Assembly: GCA_947176425.1 (NCBI GenBank)
Contig: CAMWQV010000039.1
Span: forward strand, 1 to 9,587
Length of the DNA: 9,587 nt
Origin: an uncultured Clostridia bacterium
GTDB lineage: Bacteria; Bacillota; Clostridia; Oscillospirales; Oscillospiraceae
Direction: 5' to 3'
This document shows, in pieces, positions 1-7,900 of this stretch (the first letter of the stretch is position 1; every line of letters begins with the position of its first letter). The notes beneath the pieces were generated by a model that was given only the letters and a program-made list of their open reading frames with translations, was not told the origin of the DNA and ran no database searches. A program made the translations under genes and the position numbers.

Positions 1-2
1 AT

Positions 3-83
3 CTGTGGGAGTGCGCAACGCCGAAGCAAAATAAACTGCTAGCTGCTATGATAAAAAGCGCATTAGAGATCATAAAAGAATAG
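3..83 (+). CDS. Possible C-terminal tail of an upstream gene (partial)
   Basis: An open frame enters from the left edge and ends at a TAG at 81-83, giving 26 residues that end in LAAMIKSALEIIKE. The last half reads like an amphipathic helix with alternating hydrophobic and charged residues, as often seen at the end of a soluble protein. The other two plus frames stop sooner, at about 33 and 42. An open run of 26 codons can occur by chance, so this is only a plausible gene end. No function can be assigned. If real, the gene lies on the same strand as the DUF4317 gene and ends about 100 bp before it. No clear hairpin terminator follows it. Confidence 0.33.
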   Translation: MWECATPKQNKLLAAMIKSALEIIKE

Positions 84-114
84 AAAAACTATGTATATCC
101 GTACATTAGTCTCA

Positions 115-143
115 TTGCAATTTAGGTTTTATTCATATACAAT
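115..143 (+). promoter_or_regulatory. Sigma-A-type promoter of the DUF4317 gene
   Basis: TTGCAA at 115-120 (4 of 6 matches to TTGACA) is followed by exactly 17 bases and TACAAT at 138-143 (5 of 6 matches to TATAAT). The spacer and flanks are AT-rich. Transcription would start near 149-151, leaving a leader of about 38 nt before the ATG at 188. No operator-like palindrome is evident around it. The rest of 84-187 is AT-rich non-coding DNA in which nothing else was recognised. Confidence 0.7.
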
Positions 144-176
144 AGGACACATCTCAAATAAAAACTGAACAAAAGC

Positions 177-181
177 GAGGT
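177..181 (+). promoter_or_regulatory. Ribosome binding site of the DUF4317 gene
   Basis: GAGGT at 177-181 lies six bases before the ATG at 188 and can pair with the 3' end of 16S rRNA. It supports 188 as the start. No other in-frame start with a better site is seen nearby. Confidence 0.65.
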
Positions 182-187
182 ATCCTA

Positions 188-1372
188 ATGAATCAAAAAG
201 AACTAGGCGAACTGCGCCGCCGGTTTCGTCCGGAGAAAAGCAATATCAGCCATATTTATGGCTGTTATGTCAACGGAAGCAGCCGGGAGATCGTTTCGTA
301 TCTGGACGCGGCTCTTTCCCAGATGGAACAGGAGGAATCCGAAAAATATTTAGGCATCCTGAAAAAAACGCTCTCCGGTACGCTGGGCCGAAACCTGTTG
401 GATATCATTTTCACTACGCAGCAGGTCACGGACAGCGATGAGCACCGTCTTCTCTCCAAACTCCGCGATACCGGCCTCAAGGATCGTGATGCCCGGAACG
501 CGTTCTATCAAAAAATCATAGAAAACGTAGATATGGGAGAAAACAACTATATTATTCTCCTGGCGTATGACGTATATGACGTTCCCCATAAGGGCAAAGA
601 CGATGAGTACCAGCCTGACGCTTCGGATGAAGTATTTACATATATCCTCAGTTGTATCTGTCCTGTAAAGGGCTGCCGGATGCAGTTAGGCTATTTTCCC
701 GGTGAGAACGAATTTCACAGCTGCGCCGCCGGACAGATTATCTCTGCACCGGAAATGGGCTTTTTGTTTCCGGCCTTTGACGGACGCGCCGCCAATATCT
801 ACAATGCCCTTTTCTATACCCGCGCCCAAGACCAGCTTCATCATGATTATATCGAGGCTGTTTTCCACACGGAACCGCCCATGACAGCGGCCGAACAGCG
901 GGAAGCCTTTGAAGCGGCCCTCAGCGACGCATTAGAGGAAGACATTCAGATAGAGGTTGTGCAGTCGGTACACGAACAGCTCCGCGAACGGATTGAGCAG
1001 CATAAGGAGAGCCGCGATCCGGAACCGCTTACGGTAACGCCGCGGGAAGTTGGTTCGATCCTGCAAAGCTGCGGTGTTACACAGCTGCGGGTAGATGCGT
1101 TTGAAACCAACTGCGCGGGGCAGTTCGGAGAAAACGCGGTCCTGAACCCAATTAACCTTATAGACAGCAAGCGTTTTGAAGTCAAAACGTCCGCAATCAC
1201 AATCTCCGTCAAACCGGAGTGCAGCTATTTAGTAGAGACCTGCGTCATAGACGGCAGAAAATACCTGCTGATTCCCGTTGGCGACGGCGTGGAGGTTAAC
1301 GGGCTTCCCGTGGGCATTTCCGACCGCGCCCTGCCGAAACCGGAAGTCCTTCCGGAAGAAATTCCCACATAA
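188..1372 (+). CDS. DUF4317 family protein, function unknown
   Basis: A complete protein of 394 residues that I recognise as DUF4317, an uncharacterised family common in Firmicutes, whose members are usually close to 400 residues. Family landmarks that I recognise: RRFRPEKSNI at residues 11-20, KTLSGTLGRNLL at 60-71, GENNYIILLAYDVYDVP at 117-133, DASDEVFTYILSCICPV at 144-160, GFLFPAFDGR at 191-200 and KRFEVKT at 328-334, followed by a short beta-rich end with VETCVIDGR and VEVNG. There is no signal peptide and no membrane segment, so it should be cytoplasmic. No catalytic motif is recognisable. It has its own promoter and ribosome binding site and faces the SLH gene convergently, which argues against a shared operon or function. 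The family call is firm. The function is unknown. Confidence 0.92.
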   Translation: MNQKELGELRRRFRPEKSNISHIYGCYVNGSSREIVSYLDAALSQMEQEESEKYLGILKKTLSGTLGRNLLDIIFTTQQVTDSDEHRLLSKLRDTGLKDRDARNAFYQKIIENVDMGENNYIILLAYDVYDVPHKGKDDEYQPDASDEVFTYILSCICPVKGCRMQLGYFPGENEFHSCAAGQIISAPEMGFLFPAFDGRAANIYNALFYTRAQDQLHHDYIEAVFHTEPPMTAAEQREAFEAALSDALEEDIQIEVVQSVHEQLRERIEQHKESRDPEPLTVTPREVGSILQSCGVTQLRVDAFETNCAGQFGENAVLNPINLIDSKRFEVKTSAITISVKPECSYLVETCVIDGRKYLLIPVGDGVEVNGLPVGISDRALPKPEVLPEEIPT

Positions 1373-1377
1373 CGACT

Positions 1378-1421
1378 AAAAAGAGGAGAGGCCGCAAAAA
1401 GCAGCCTCTTCTCTTATTTTT
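1378..1421. terminator. Bidirectional intrinsic terminator between convergent genes
   Basis: A 12-bp stem pairs 1381-1392 with 1404-1415, with one G-U pair and an 11-nt loop at 1393-1403. On the plus strand it is followed by A then TTTTT at 1417-1421, six to nine bases past the stem of the DUF4317 transcript. Read on the minus strand, the stem runs into TTTTT formed by the A-run at 1378-1382. The stop codons of the two convergent genes (1370-1372 and 1428-1430) flank it, so one element can end both transcripts. Confidence 0.85.
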
Positions 1422-1427
1422 ATGCTG

Positions 1428-4400
1428 TTACTGTGCCATAGCCCGATGCAGCATAACGGCCATATCGGATCTGGTCAGCGAGCTTTTCGGCTTCAGCTCC
1501 GTTCCGGAGTGCGGTAAAAAGCCCTGCTGTACCAAGCAGCTTACCGCGCCTCTTGCGTATCTGTCAATCCGGTCACTGTCGGTAAACTGCGCCAGATTTG
1601 CCTCAGTGCCGTCATCGGCTTTCAGCTTGGCGGCTTTCAGCGTCCGTTGAATCATAACCGCGGCATCCTGACGGGACAGCGCCGCATTCGGCTGGAAACT
1701 GTTGCTTCCGGTTCCGGTCACGATCCCCTGAGAACGCAGAACATTGATTGCCTGCGCATAATACGCGTCACTGGGTACATCCCGGAAACCGGCGGTGGTG
1801 CCGTTTGAGCTGAACTGGAACGCACGGTACAGCATCAGGCAGAAATCACCGCGCCGGATTGCCTGGTTCGGCGCGTACCGTCCGATTCCGATTCCGTTCA
1901 CAACGCCCTGACTGTACAGATAATCCACAGCGGATACAACATCCGTTGAATATCCCTGCAAATCGTTGAAATAAGCGGAGATAGAAGTCGGTTCAACGGC
2001 AATTTGAATCTCACCGGTATAAGTACCTCCGGCACTGTTGGTCGCGGTATACGGCAGCGTTACGGTCCCGCGGTACCCGGCTTTCGGGACGAAGGTCAGA
2101 TTCCCCAGCATCGGGTCGCTGACAAAACCATACTGCATTCCCGTTGTAGCGAGCCAGCTGTAATGCGTGGGGTCTGTGTACTGATAATACAGTTTTCCGG
2201 CGTTTTCCGGCGGCAGAGCGTTCAAACGCAGGGATACAGGCTGACCGCCGCCCTCGTTGTTGAAATCATACGCGCTGAACTGTACCGGTTTTCCGCTGGT
2301 CGTATAGAACACGGAAGTTTTGGTAACATCTCCGCTGACATTCACCTGCACAGTACCGGTAAACTGCGCCCCTGTAATCGACCAGCCGGTAAACGGCAGA
2401 TACACAGTTCCGGAAAATCCCGGCGCGGGCAGGAAACTCAAATGCGATACGGAAATCTCGCCGCTGAGATAGAAACTGTCGCTGGTGCTGATCGTTGCCG
2501 GTGTCAGGGAGGATTGATAGTTGAAATAGACATTGCCCTGCGTGGAAGACGGCAGCCCCGTAAACCGGATATAATTCAGGGCGGAATTGGTCGCGGACCG
2601 GCACATGTCATCAAACTGGGAACTGATGAAACTTGCCGCCGAACGCCCAATCGTGTTATATACGATAACACTGTTGTAGACTTTCGTGGCAGAAGACGTG
2701 ATAATCATAGAGCCGCTGAAGGTCTGTCCGTTCACAGCCGAACCGGTAAACGGGATTTCCACTTCTCCGTTAAAGCTCTCCGTGGCCCAGAAGGACAGAT
2801 TCATAATATACGGCGCGGCGCTGTTGAAATACTTCGTATCCTTCGCCACACGGGTTCCCATCACACCTGCGGAGGTGCGGTTGTGATAGAGCGCGCCCAT
2901 CGTGAAATCGGGCAATGCCTGGAACGTAATATAATGCAGCCGCTGGCCCGTCAAGGTCAGGCACATGGTATTAAAATCATTGGAAGTAATCTTGACGGAA
3001 CTTCCCGGCAGGCAGGTATAGACGATATCGCCGCCCGTACCGCCGGGGGTCTGGATATGCGCTTCCACGGTCCCGCTGAAAGACTCGCCTGTTTCGCTCT
3101 CGCCGTAGAAGCGGAATTTTGCGATGCCCTCAAAGCCGTCGGCAGGGACAAAGGACAGATAATTCAGATTTGGGGTTGTTGCTTTGTAGAAGAACTGTTC
3201 CCCGGCGAGTATAGACGTACTGCTGGTGGAGCCATTCCAGTTGTAATAAATCGTACCCTGGCTGACGGACGGAAGGGAAAACGCTACCCAGCCCAACCGT
3301 TGGCCAGTGACGCGGCGGCTGTAATTGTCAAAATCCGTCTCGCTGAACGTCACGAACCCGGCCCCGCCGTCATAATACGAGATCACGCCGTCCGCACTCT
3401 GGGTCACTTTAATGGTCAGTTCGCCGTCATACCGGCTGCCCGCCGCCGTGTAGCCGGAATAATTGATGACCACATTGCCCACAAAGCCCGCCGCGGGGAC
3501 AAAGGACAGTTTTTCCAGCTCCGCCAATGTGAAGCGGTCAGACGCGGCAATCTTGTTGTCATAGTTATATTCGTTGATATAGCCTTTATAAATCGTACCC
3601 TGGCTGGCGGTAGGCAGGGCAAAGGTCACGGAACTCAGCGGCGCGCCCGCCACCTGCTGGAACGCTCGGGAAAACACTGTGCCGGAAAATTTCAGCGGCG
3701 TGTTTTCCGGCGTGGTCAGGGTCAGCGCTGTGGACGATTCCTCCAGCGTTACCCGGATTAAGCCTTTGAACGTTCTGCCGTTAGTGGCAGTGCCGGTAAA
3801 CGAGATATCCGCCGTGCTGCCGTGATAGGACGCGTTGGGGACAAAATAGATATCCTTGATATACGGCCCGCGGGCTGCGCTGGCTACATAGTAACTCAGA
3901 GACGAACCCACACCGCTGCCTGTATCATCAGCGTTTTTATAGCCTAAATACAGGGTGCCTTCGGAGGAGGGGACGGAGAGGCTGGTGATATACGACAGCA
4001 CACTGTTTTCGTCCGTGATCATCTCCCGGCACTGCTTCGCGATCTGATTCTCGATATACCCGCCGAAATTCAAAGGCTTGCTGGTGCTGTAGCTCCCCGG
4101 CGGCACGATTGTTTCCGCAAGGTTTGTCTCCACGTCCACCACGATCTGTACTGTATTCCCCAGTACGTTGCCCGTGCGGTCGTTGGTCATGGAAACGCTG
4201 ATTGTGGCGCGGCCTTGAGAAATACCCGTGATCGTCCACTCGTCATTGTTCACGCTCACCCGCGCTACCGCCGGTTTGTCGCTGCTGGCCCGGATGACAG
4301 GGGACTGGTTGGGTTTTGACGGGTCTGCTGTGCCGAAATACTCGAAATCTTCATCTGACAGAGTCAGTTTGACGCTGGAATTCTCTAAGACAGTTAGACT

Positions 4401-4874
4401 TTTTTTGCTGTCTTTCAGCGCGATGCCGTTGACAGTGACCTTAAATCTTTTTTTCGTCCGTTCCTCGTCGTTGCGGACATAGACGTTAACATAGGCTTCA
4501 CCGGGACTTTGCGCGTGGATATACGCAGTCCGTCCGTTACCGTCGGCACTACCGTAGTCAACGGTAATGATATCCTCCCCGCCCTCTTCGGGTTCCCATA
4601 CTAGTCGGGTGTTGTCCGTTGCGTTTTCCAGAATCGGTGTAATAGGACTGCTGGCGGCGCCGGGGTCCAAGTTTACATCCAGAGGGGTTGTGATAACGAC
4701 CGGCGTCGTAGTTGTAGAACTGCTGCCGCTTCCCGAACCGCTGCCGTCATCTTCCGTCGGCGTATCGCCGGGGTCATCCGCTTCCGCTGCCCAAGCAGGC
4801 ACGGCTAGTGAAAGTATCATCGTCAGTGCCAGCAGCAGCGACAGCCAGCGCTGCCTGACCGTTTTTTTCATCAT
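1428..4874 (-). CDS. SLH-domain surface protein with BIG2-like domains and a six-copy repeat
   Basis: A complete 1148-residue exported protein. Residues 1-29 are a signal peptide: basic MMKKTVRQRW, a hydrophobic core, and likely cleavage after AWA. A Gly/Ser/Thr-rich linker follows at about 42-63. Two BIG2-like Ig domains span about 58-150 and 151-252; the second shows the typical SSDKPAVARV and ITGISQGRATISV strands. Six related beta-rich repeats follow at about 267-962, then three SLH domains at about 967-1146. SLH domains attach proteins to secondary wall polymers (known for the family), so this should be an S-layer-like or adhesive surface protein. I see no catalytic motif. An ATG at 4872-4874, seven bases after AAGGAG, is the better of two adjacent ATGs. 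It lies 76 bp downstream of another giant surface gene. Its ligand and role are unknown. Confidence 0.93.
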   Translation of the reverse strand: MMKKTVRQRWLSLLLALTMILSLAVPAWAAEADDPGDTPTEDDGSGSGSGSSSTTTTPVVITTPLDVNLDPGAASSPITPILENATDNTRLVWEPEEGGEDIITVDYGSADGNGRTAYIHAQSPGEAYVNVYVRNDEERTKKRFKVTVNGIALKDSKKSLTVLENSSVKLTLSDEDFEYFGTADPSKPNQSPVIRASSDKPAVARVSVNNDEWTITGISQGRATISVSMTNDRTGNVLGNTVQIVVDVETNLAETIVPPGSYSTSKPLNFGGYIENQIAKQCREMITDENSVLSYITSLSVPSSEGTLYLGYKNADDTGSGVGSSLSYYVASAARGPYIKDIYFVPNASYHGSTADISFTGTATNGRTFKGLIRVTLEESSTALTLTTPENTPLKFSGTVFSRAFQQVAGAPLSSVTFALPTASQGTIYKGYINEYNYDNKIAASDRFTLAELEKLSFVPAAGFVGNVVINYSGYTAAGSRYDGELTIKVTQSADGVISYYDGGAGFVTFSETDFDNYSRRVTGQRLGWVAFSLPSVSQGTIYYNWNGSTSSTSILAGEQFFYKATTPNLNYLSFVPADGFEGIAKFRFYGESETGESFSGTVEAHIQTPGGTGGDIVYTCLPGSSVKITSNDFNTMCLTLTGQRLHYITFQALPDFTMGALYHNRTSAGVMGTRVAKDTKYFNSAAPYIMNLSFWATESFNGEVEIPFTGSAVNGQTFSGSMIITSSATKVYNSVIVYNTIGRSAASFISSQFDDMCRSATNSALNYIRFTGLPSSTQGNVYFNYQSSLTPATISTSDSFYLSGEISVSHLSFLPAPGFSGTVYLPFTGWSITGAQFTGTVQVNVSGDVTKTSVFYTTSGKPVQFSAYDFNNEGGGQPVSLRLNALPPENAGKLYYQYTDPTHYSWLATTGMQYGFVSDPMLGNLTFVPKAGYRGTVTLPYTATNSAGGTYTGEIQIAVEPTSISAYFNDLQGYSTDVVSAVDYLYSQGVVNGIGIGRYAPNQAIRRGDFCLMLYRAFQFSSNGTTAGFRDVPSDAYYAQAINVLRSQGIVTGTGSNSFQPNAALSRQDAAVMIQRTLKAAKLKADDGTEANLAQFTDSDRIDRYARGAVSCLVQQGFLPHSGTELKPKSSLTRSDMAVMLHRAMAQ
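1437..1976 (-). other. Three C-terminal SLH domains of the 1148-aa protein
   Basis: Residues about 967-1020, 1029-1082 and 1095-1146 each match the SLH layout: an F-x-D start (FND, FRD, FTD), a helix ending in a QG(V/I/F) turn, and a second helix after a short motif. The usual ITRAE motif is replaced by IRRGD (1006-1010), LSRQD (1066-1070) and LTRSD (1133-1137). The arginine thought to contact the pyruvylated wall polymer is kept in each, and the final Glu is Asp in all three. The usual Trp of the first helix is absent from all three. Anchoring through secondary wall polymer is the expected role. Confidence 0.88.
1989..4076 (-). repeat. Six tandem ~110-118-residue beta-rich repeats within the SLH protein
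   Basis: Repeat units lie at residues about 267-382, 385-492, 497-610, 615-732, 735-848 and 853-962. Each has the same pattern. It starts with a strand (VxY or similar) and an SxxxF segment. A core strand of type LxxVxFxLP and a GTIYYxY-like hairpin (GTLYLGY, GTIYKGY, GTIYYNW, GALYHNR, GNVYFNY, GKLYYQY) come next. An LxFVPxxGFxG strand and a final GxxFxGxVxIxV strand close the unit. The fold is probably an Ig- or cadherin-like sandwich, but I cannot assign a named family. The copies are diverged in protein sequence, so they are old duplications, with some short DNA identities between copies 2 and 3. Confidence 0.8.
4119..4703 (-). other. Two BIG2-like Ig domains at the N-terminus of the SLH protein
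   Basis: Residues about 58-252 form two Ig-like units. The first ends in a strand pattern RTAYIHAQSPGEAYVNVYV. The second contains the more typical BIG2 signature, SSDKPAVARVS then TITGISQGRATISV. Such domains usually act as spacers or adhesive units on bacterial surfaces. The first unit is weaker than the second. Confidence 0.65.
4788..4874 (-). other. Signal peptide of the SLH protein
   Basis: Residues 1-29: basic N-region with two Lys and two Arg, a hydrophobic core LSLLLALTMILSLAV, and an A-W-A motif before the mature start AEADD. It is a standard Sec/SPase I type. No lipobox Cys is present, so it is not a lipoprotein signal. Confidence 0.88.
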
Positions 4875-4881
4875 CTTAGCT

Positions 4882-4887
4882 CTCCTT
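4882..4887 (-). promoter_or_regulatory. Ribosome binding site of the SLH gene
   Basis: The minus strand reads AAGGAG here, seven bases before the ATG at 4872-4874 and ten before the second ATG at 4869-4871. The spacing favours the first ATG. Confidence 0.8.
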
Positions 4888-4894
4888 TTCTTCT

Positions 4895-4931
4895 AAAATA
4901 AGCAGCAGGAGCGGGCCGTGCCCGCTCCCGC
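4895..4931 (-). terminator. Hairpin terminator or attenuator between the two surface-protein genes
   Basis: On the minus strand a 12-bp GC-rich stem (4920-4931 paired with 4905-4916, one G-U pair) closes on a three-base loop at 4917-4919 and is followed at once by TGCTTATTTT. This is a good intrinsic terminator about 20 bases after the stop codon of the large upstream gene. It also lies only eight bases or so before the ribosome binding site of the SLH gene, so it sits inside any leader of that gene read through from upstream. It may cap the large gene and let only part of the transcription continue. Confidence 0.75.
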
Positions 4932-4950
4932 AGGGGTTCTAATAGGGTTA

Positions 4951-7900
4951 TTATCTCTTTATTATAGGACCAAGGACGCTTGCAGAGACATCTGAAACGC
5001 TGACAGTGAATTCCCTCACGGTCTTCCCATTTGCCCTAACAGTAATTTTACTATCACCTTTACCGACCGCTTTTATCACCCCGTCGTTTGTTACCGTAAC
5101 AGCATTCCTGTTGGAAGATTCCCAGACTAAAGGTGTCCCTGGTGGATTGACAACAGGATTAAGCTCTATAGAGTTACCTACCACCGCTTGAATAGTATCA
5201 TTGTTATTAATTGGAGTACTGCCATTCGTTATAGTTACAGTACCCGTGACAACAACAGTAATTTTTTTGCTAAGCTTACCAGACGTAATAAGAATCTCTG
5301 TTTCACCAATCTGTCCGGCAGTAACGGTTATTGGTCCACGTCCGCTGGTAGCACTCAAAGATGCAATAGAAGAATTCGCGATAGACCAAGTATAAACATA
5401 GTTATCCGGGTTTGGGTTTAGAGTAGCAAAGAGAGTACTAATTTTTTGGTTAGCATTACTGCTGCTGCCATCCAATGTAATTGTACTTCCAACTAAGTTT
5501 ACGCCAGGGCCGGAATTGGTAATTGAGAGTTCTTCGGTTTCGGGTTTAAGTTTTTGCTTTACATAGTCAACGTTGGCTCTACCGGTAGCGGGCTGCCAAT
5601 CAGAGATAAAACCAGCCTCTACACCTTCCTTAACATCAAAGGTAAGTATAAGGCTATTTTCCTCTGGACTACCGCTGGAACTTGCAAAGTAACCGGTTCT
5701 GAAAAGTCTGATTGTTCCGTTTGCTGTCATATTTTCAAAATTCAACACAAATGTACTTGTCAGCGACATACTTTCACTATTGCGGGAAACACTTAATGTA
5801 GCAGTAGTGACGTTAGTATTCATATATTTCGTGATATTAACCCAGTTATCATCATCCGAAGCAACGGTATTAGTCGCATAAATCGCCTTTACTTCATCTT
5901 CACCACCAAACATACTACGCATCCAGTACACATCTTTGTCAAAGTCGATTGTGACAGTGCCACTATACAATTTCTGAGATTGACCGTCCTTAATGCCGCC
6001 ATCTGGTATAAATGTTGTAACTTTGATGGGCTTTGGCGGGTCGTTGTCCGGAAGACGTATGCCGTCAACCGCCTTAAAGGAATTGATTGTTCCGGATTCA
6101 TGACGTGCGACAGTCAGAAGGATATAGTTTGTATTGCCTTTCATTTTGCTCGTCTCGTCAATCGCTGTCGGCGTTGTCGATGTATTAATTGTGCCGTTGG
6201 CAGTATAACCAGAAATGCTGGAACCGTTTTTAATAAGTCCCGCAACTTCTTCTTTGAGGGCGTCGCTGGCATATACATCAAAGACTGAGTAACCCATATC
6301 CGACTTAGAAAGATCGTATTCCTCCGGGATATAGTATTGTGAATAGTCTGTTCCTGTTGAGTTTTCTTCTGCCCTGCTTCTTTCATACGGATTAACCAAA
6401 GACTCCAAAACAGACATATTTTCATAACCTTCAGGAATTTTCAGGCCGTCAGGAGGTGTAATTGTGCGCCCGCGCAGTTTAGTAGATGACTTGAATATAT
6501 CCATCATCCGTATCTGCGTAGAAGTTGCCATTGTATAGTCCATAATAGCCTTTACGTGTGTGCGGGCATTTACAATACCGTTGCCGTTGCGGAGATGAAT
6601 CATCGGCTTGGCAAGGTTGGTTGTGGTGAACTTATACATAAAGATTTTGGACATTTCACCGGAGGTATTGCTGAATACAAAATACACATAATAATTTTGA
6701 TTTGGTATCAGACCAGTTTCCTGCACCGGCACATTGACATTGTTGCCTTCATAGTTAATCTTGCCCATCTTAAACAGATTATTATTATACATATGCTCGG
6801 CAATCGCTACAGCTTCCGGAGACCTGATATCAGCTGCCTCTTGTGGTGAATGGGTTCCATCTGTTGACACACCCGGCTGTAATCCGGTGCCGTTTGTTGG
6901 TGTGGCTGCCCACAACGAATCGATCGACAGTTGGTCGCCGTTAGAATCCATTACGATTGGATTGATGCCGCCAACAGGCGCGATTACATAGGAAATAACA
7001 GACCCAGGACTGGTTTGGTCAAGAGCCAGTTCCATATCTACAAAGGTATCGCCCGGTGTAATTTTGGGGTAGCTGTTATCAAATGTGGGGATACGGCTGT
7101 CCGTGAAGGGCCAGTCCATACTCAGGTATGTGGTACCCATGTCCGTGATACCGATGGACACGCCGCCGCCGTTGGACAGTCCATTTGCCAGGAAGGAGGA
7201 CTTGTTAGCAATAGAAGCATTGTTGCGGTCATCCCAACGATCAAAGCTGGGCAGACGGGTCAAGGTACTCAGGTTTGTGGAGGGAGCCGCACCAGCGTAA
7301 ACGGAGATATTGACGTCGCCGCTCCACTCATTGCGGTTGGGAGAAGAATCCTTCTGCGTGACGGAGATAGCGAATTCATAGTAGGTCTGGCCGCTGTCTT
7401 CCAGCACGTTAAGCTTGGGATAGTTGCCCTGGTTGCACATATTAAACTGTCCGTTCAGAGTAACGCCAGCCAAAGCGTTTTTACTGCCGCGGATCAAACC
7501 GCTGCTGGTCGTTCCGCCCAGTTTCCACCAGCCCGCATTACCTGCGTCGGTGGCGCGGGTATCCCAGTTCGGCATACGGTAATCTTTGTTCGCATCGTCT
7601 GACAAATCAATCGTTCCGACCTTGTTTCCGTTTTCATCCGCCTGGACAACACGGTAGTACAGGTCGAAGGAAATGACGGAATCCGTAAAGAACAGCAGCT
7701 CATAACACATATTGCCGTCCATTTTTGCAGTAGACCGGGGCACGACACGGAAGCTGTAGTCTACCGGAACATCTGTGTTCGTAGCGGTGCCGTTTGCAAT
7801 GATTTTCGGCATTTCGGTAGCTGTATCCAATCCGGTACGGGTAAGGTAGAACTGTCCCAGCATGGTGGTAAAGGGCCGCAGGTCATGTCCTGCCGAAGAA

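Noticed and set aside
2004..3761. Long plus-strand open frame (585 codons) opposite the SLH gene
   Set aside because: It lies wholly antisense to the repeat array, with a low-complexity, Arg/Gly-rich product and no recognisable domain. Long antisense frames are expected opposite GC-rich genes with strong codon bias, and it has no convincing ribosome binding site.
1989..4076. The regular repeats as a CRISPR array or other DNA-level repeat array
   Set aside because: The periodicity is about 330-355 bp, the repeats are diverged at DNA level, and they sit in frame within a single coding gene, so they are protein domain repeats.
4961..4989. A perfect TATAAT on the minus strand at 4961-4966 as a promoter for the SLH gene
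   Set aside because: The hexamer 17 bases upstream reads GTCTCT, only 2 of 6 matches to TTGACA, and there is no extended -10 TG. The box lies in the last codons of the giant gene (encoding PII), so chance is a sufficient explanation. A weak promoter cannot be excluded.
4951..7080. The AT-rich segment as an inserted mobile element or phage piece
   Set aside because: The reading frame continues unbroken through it with surface-protein domains. No transposase, integrase, inverted ends or target duplication was found. Recombination within the gene explains it better.
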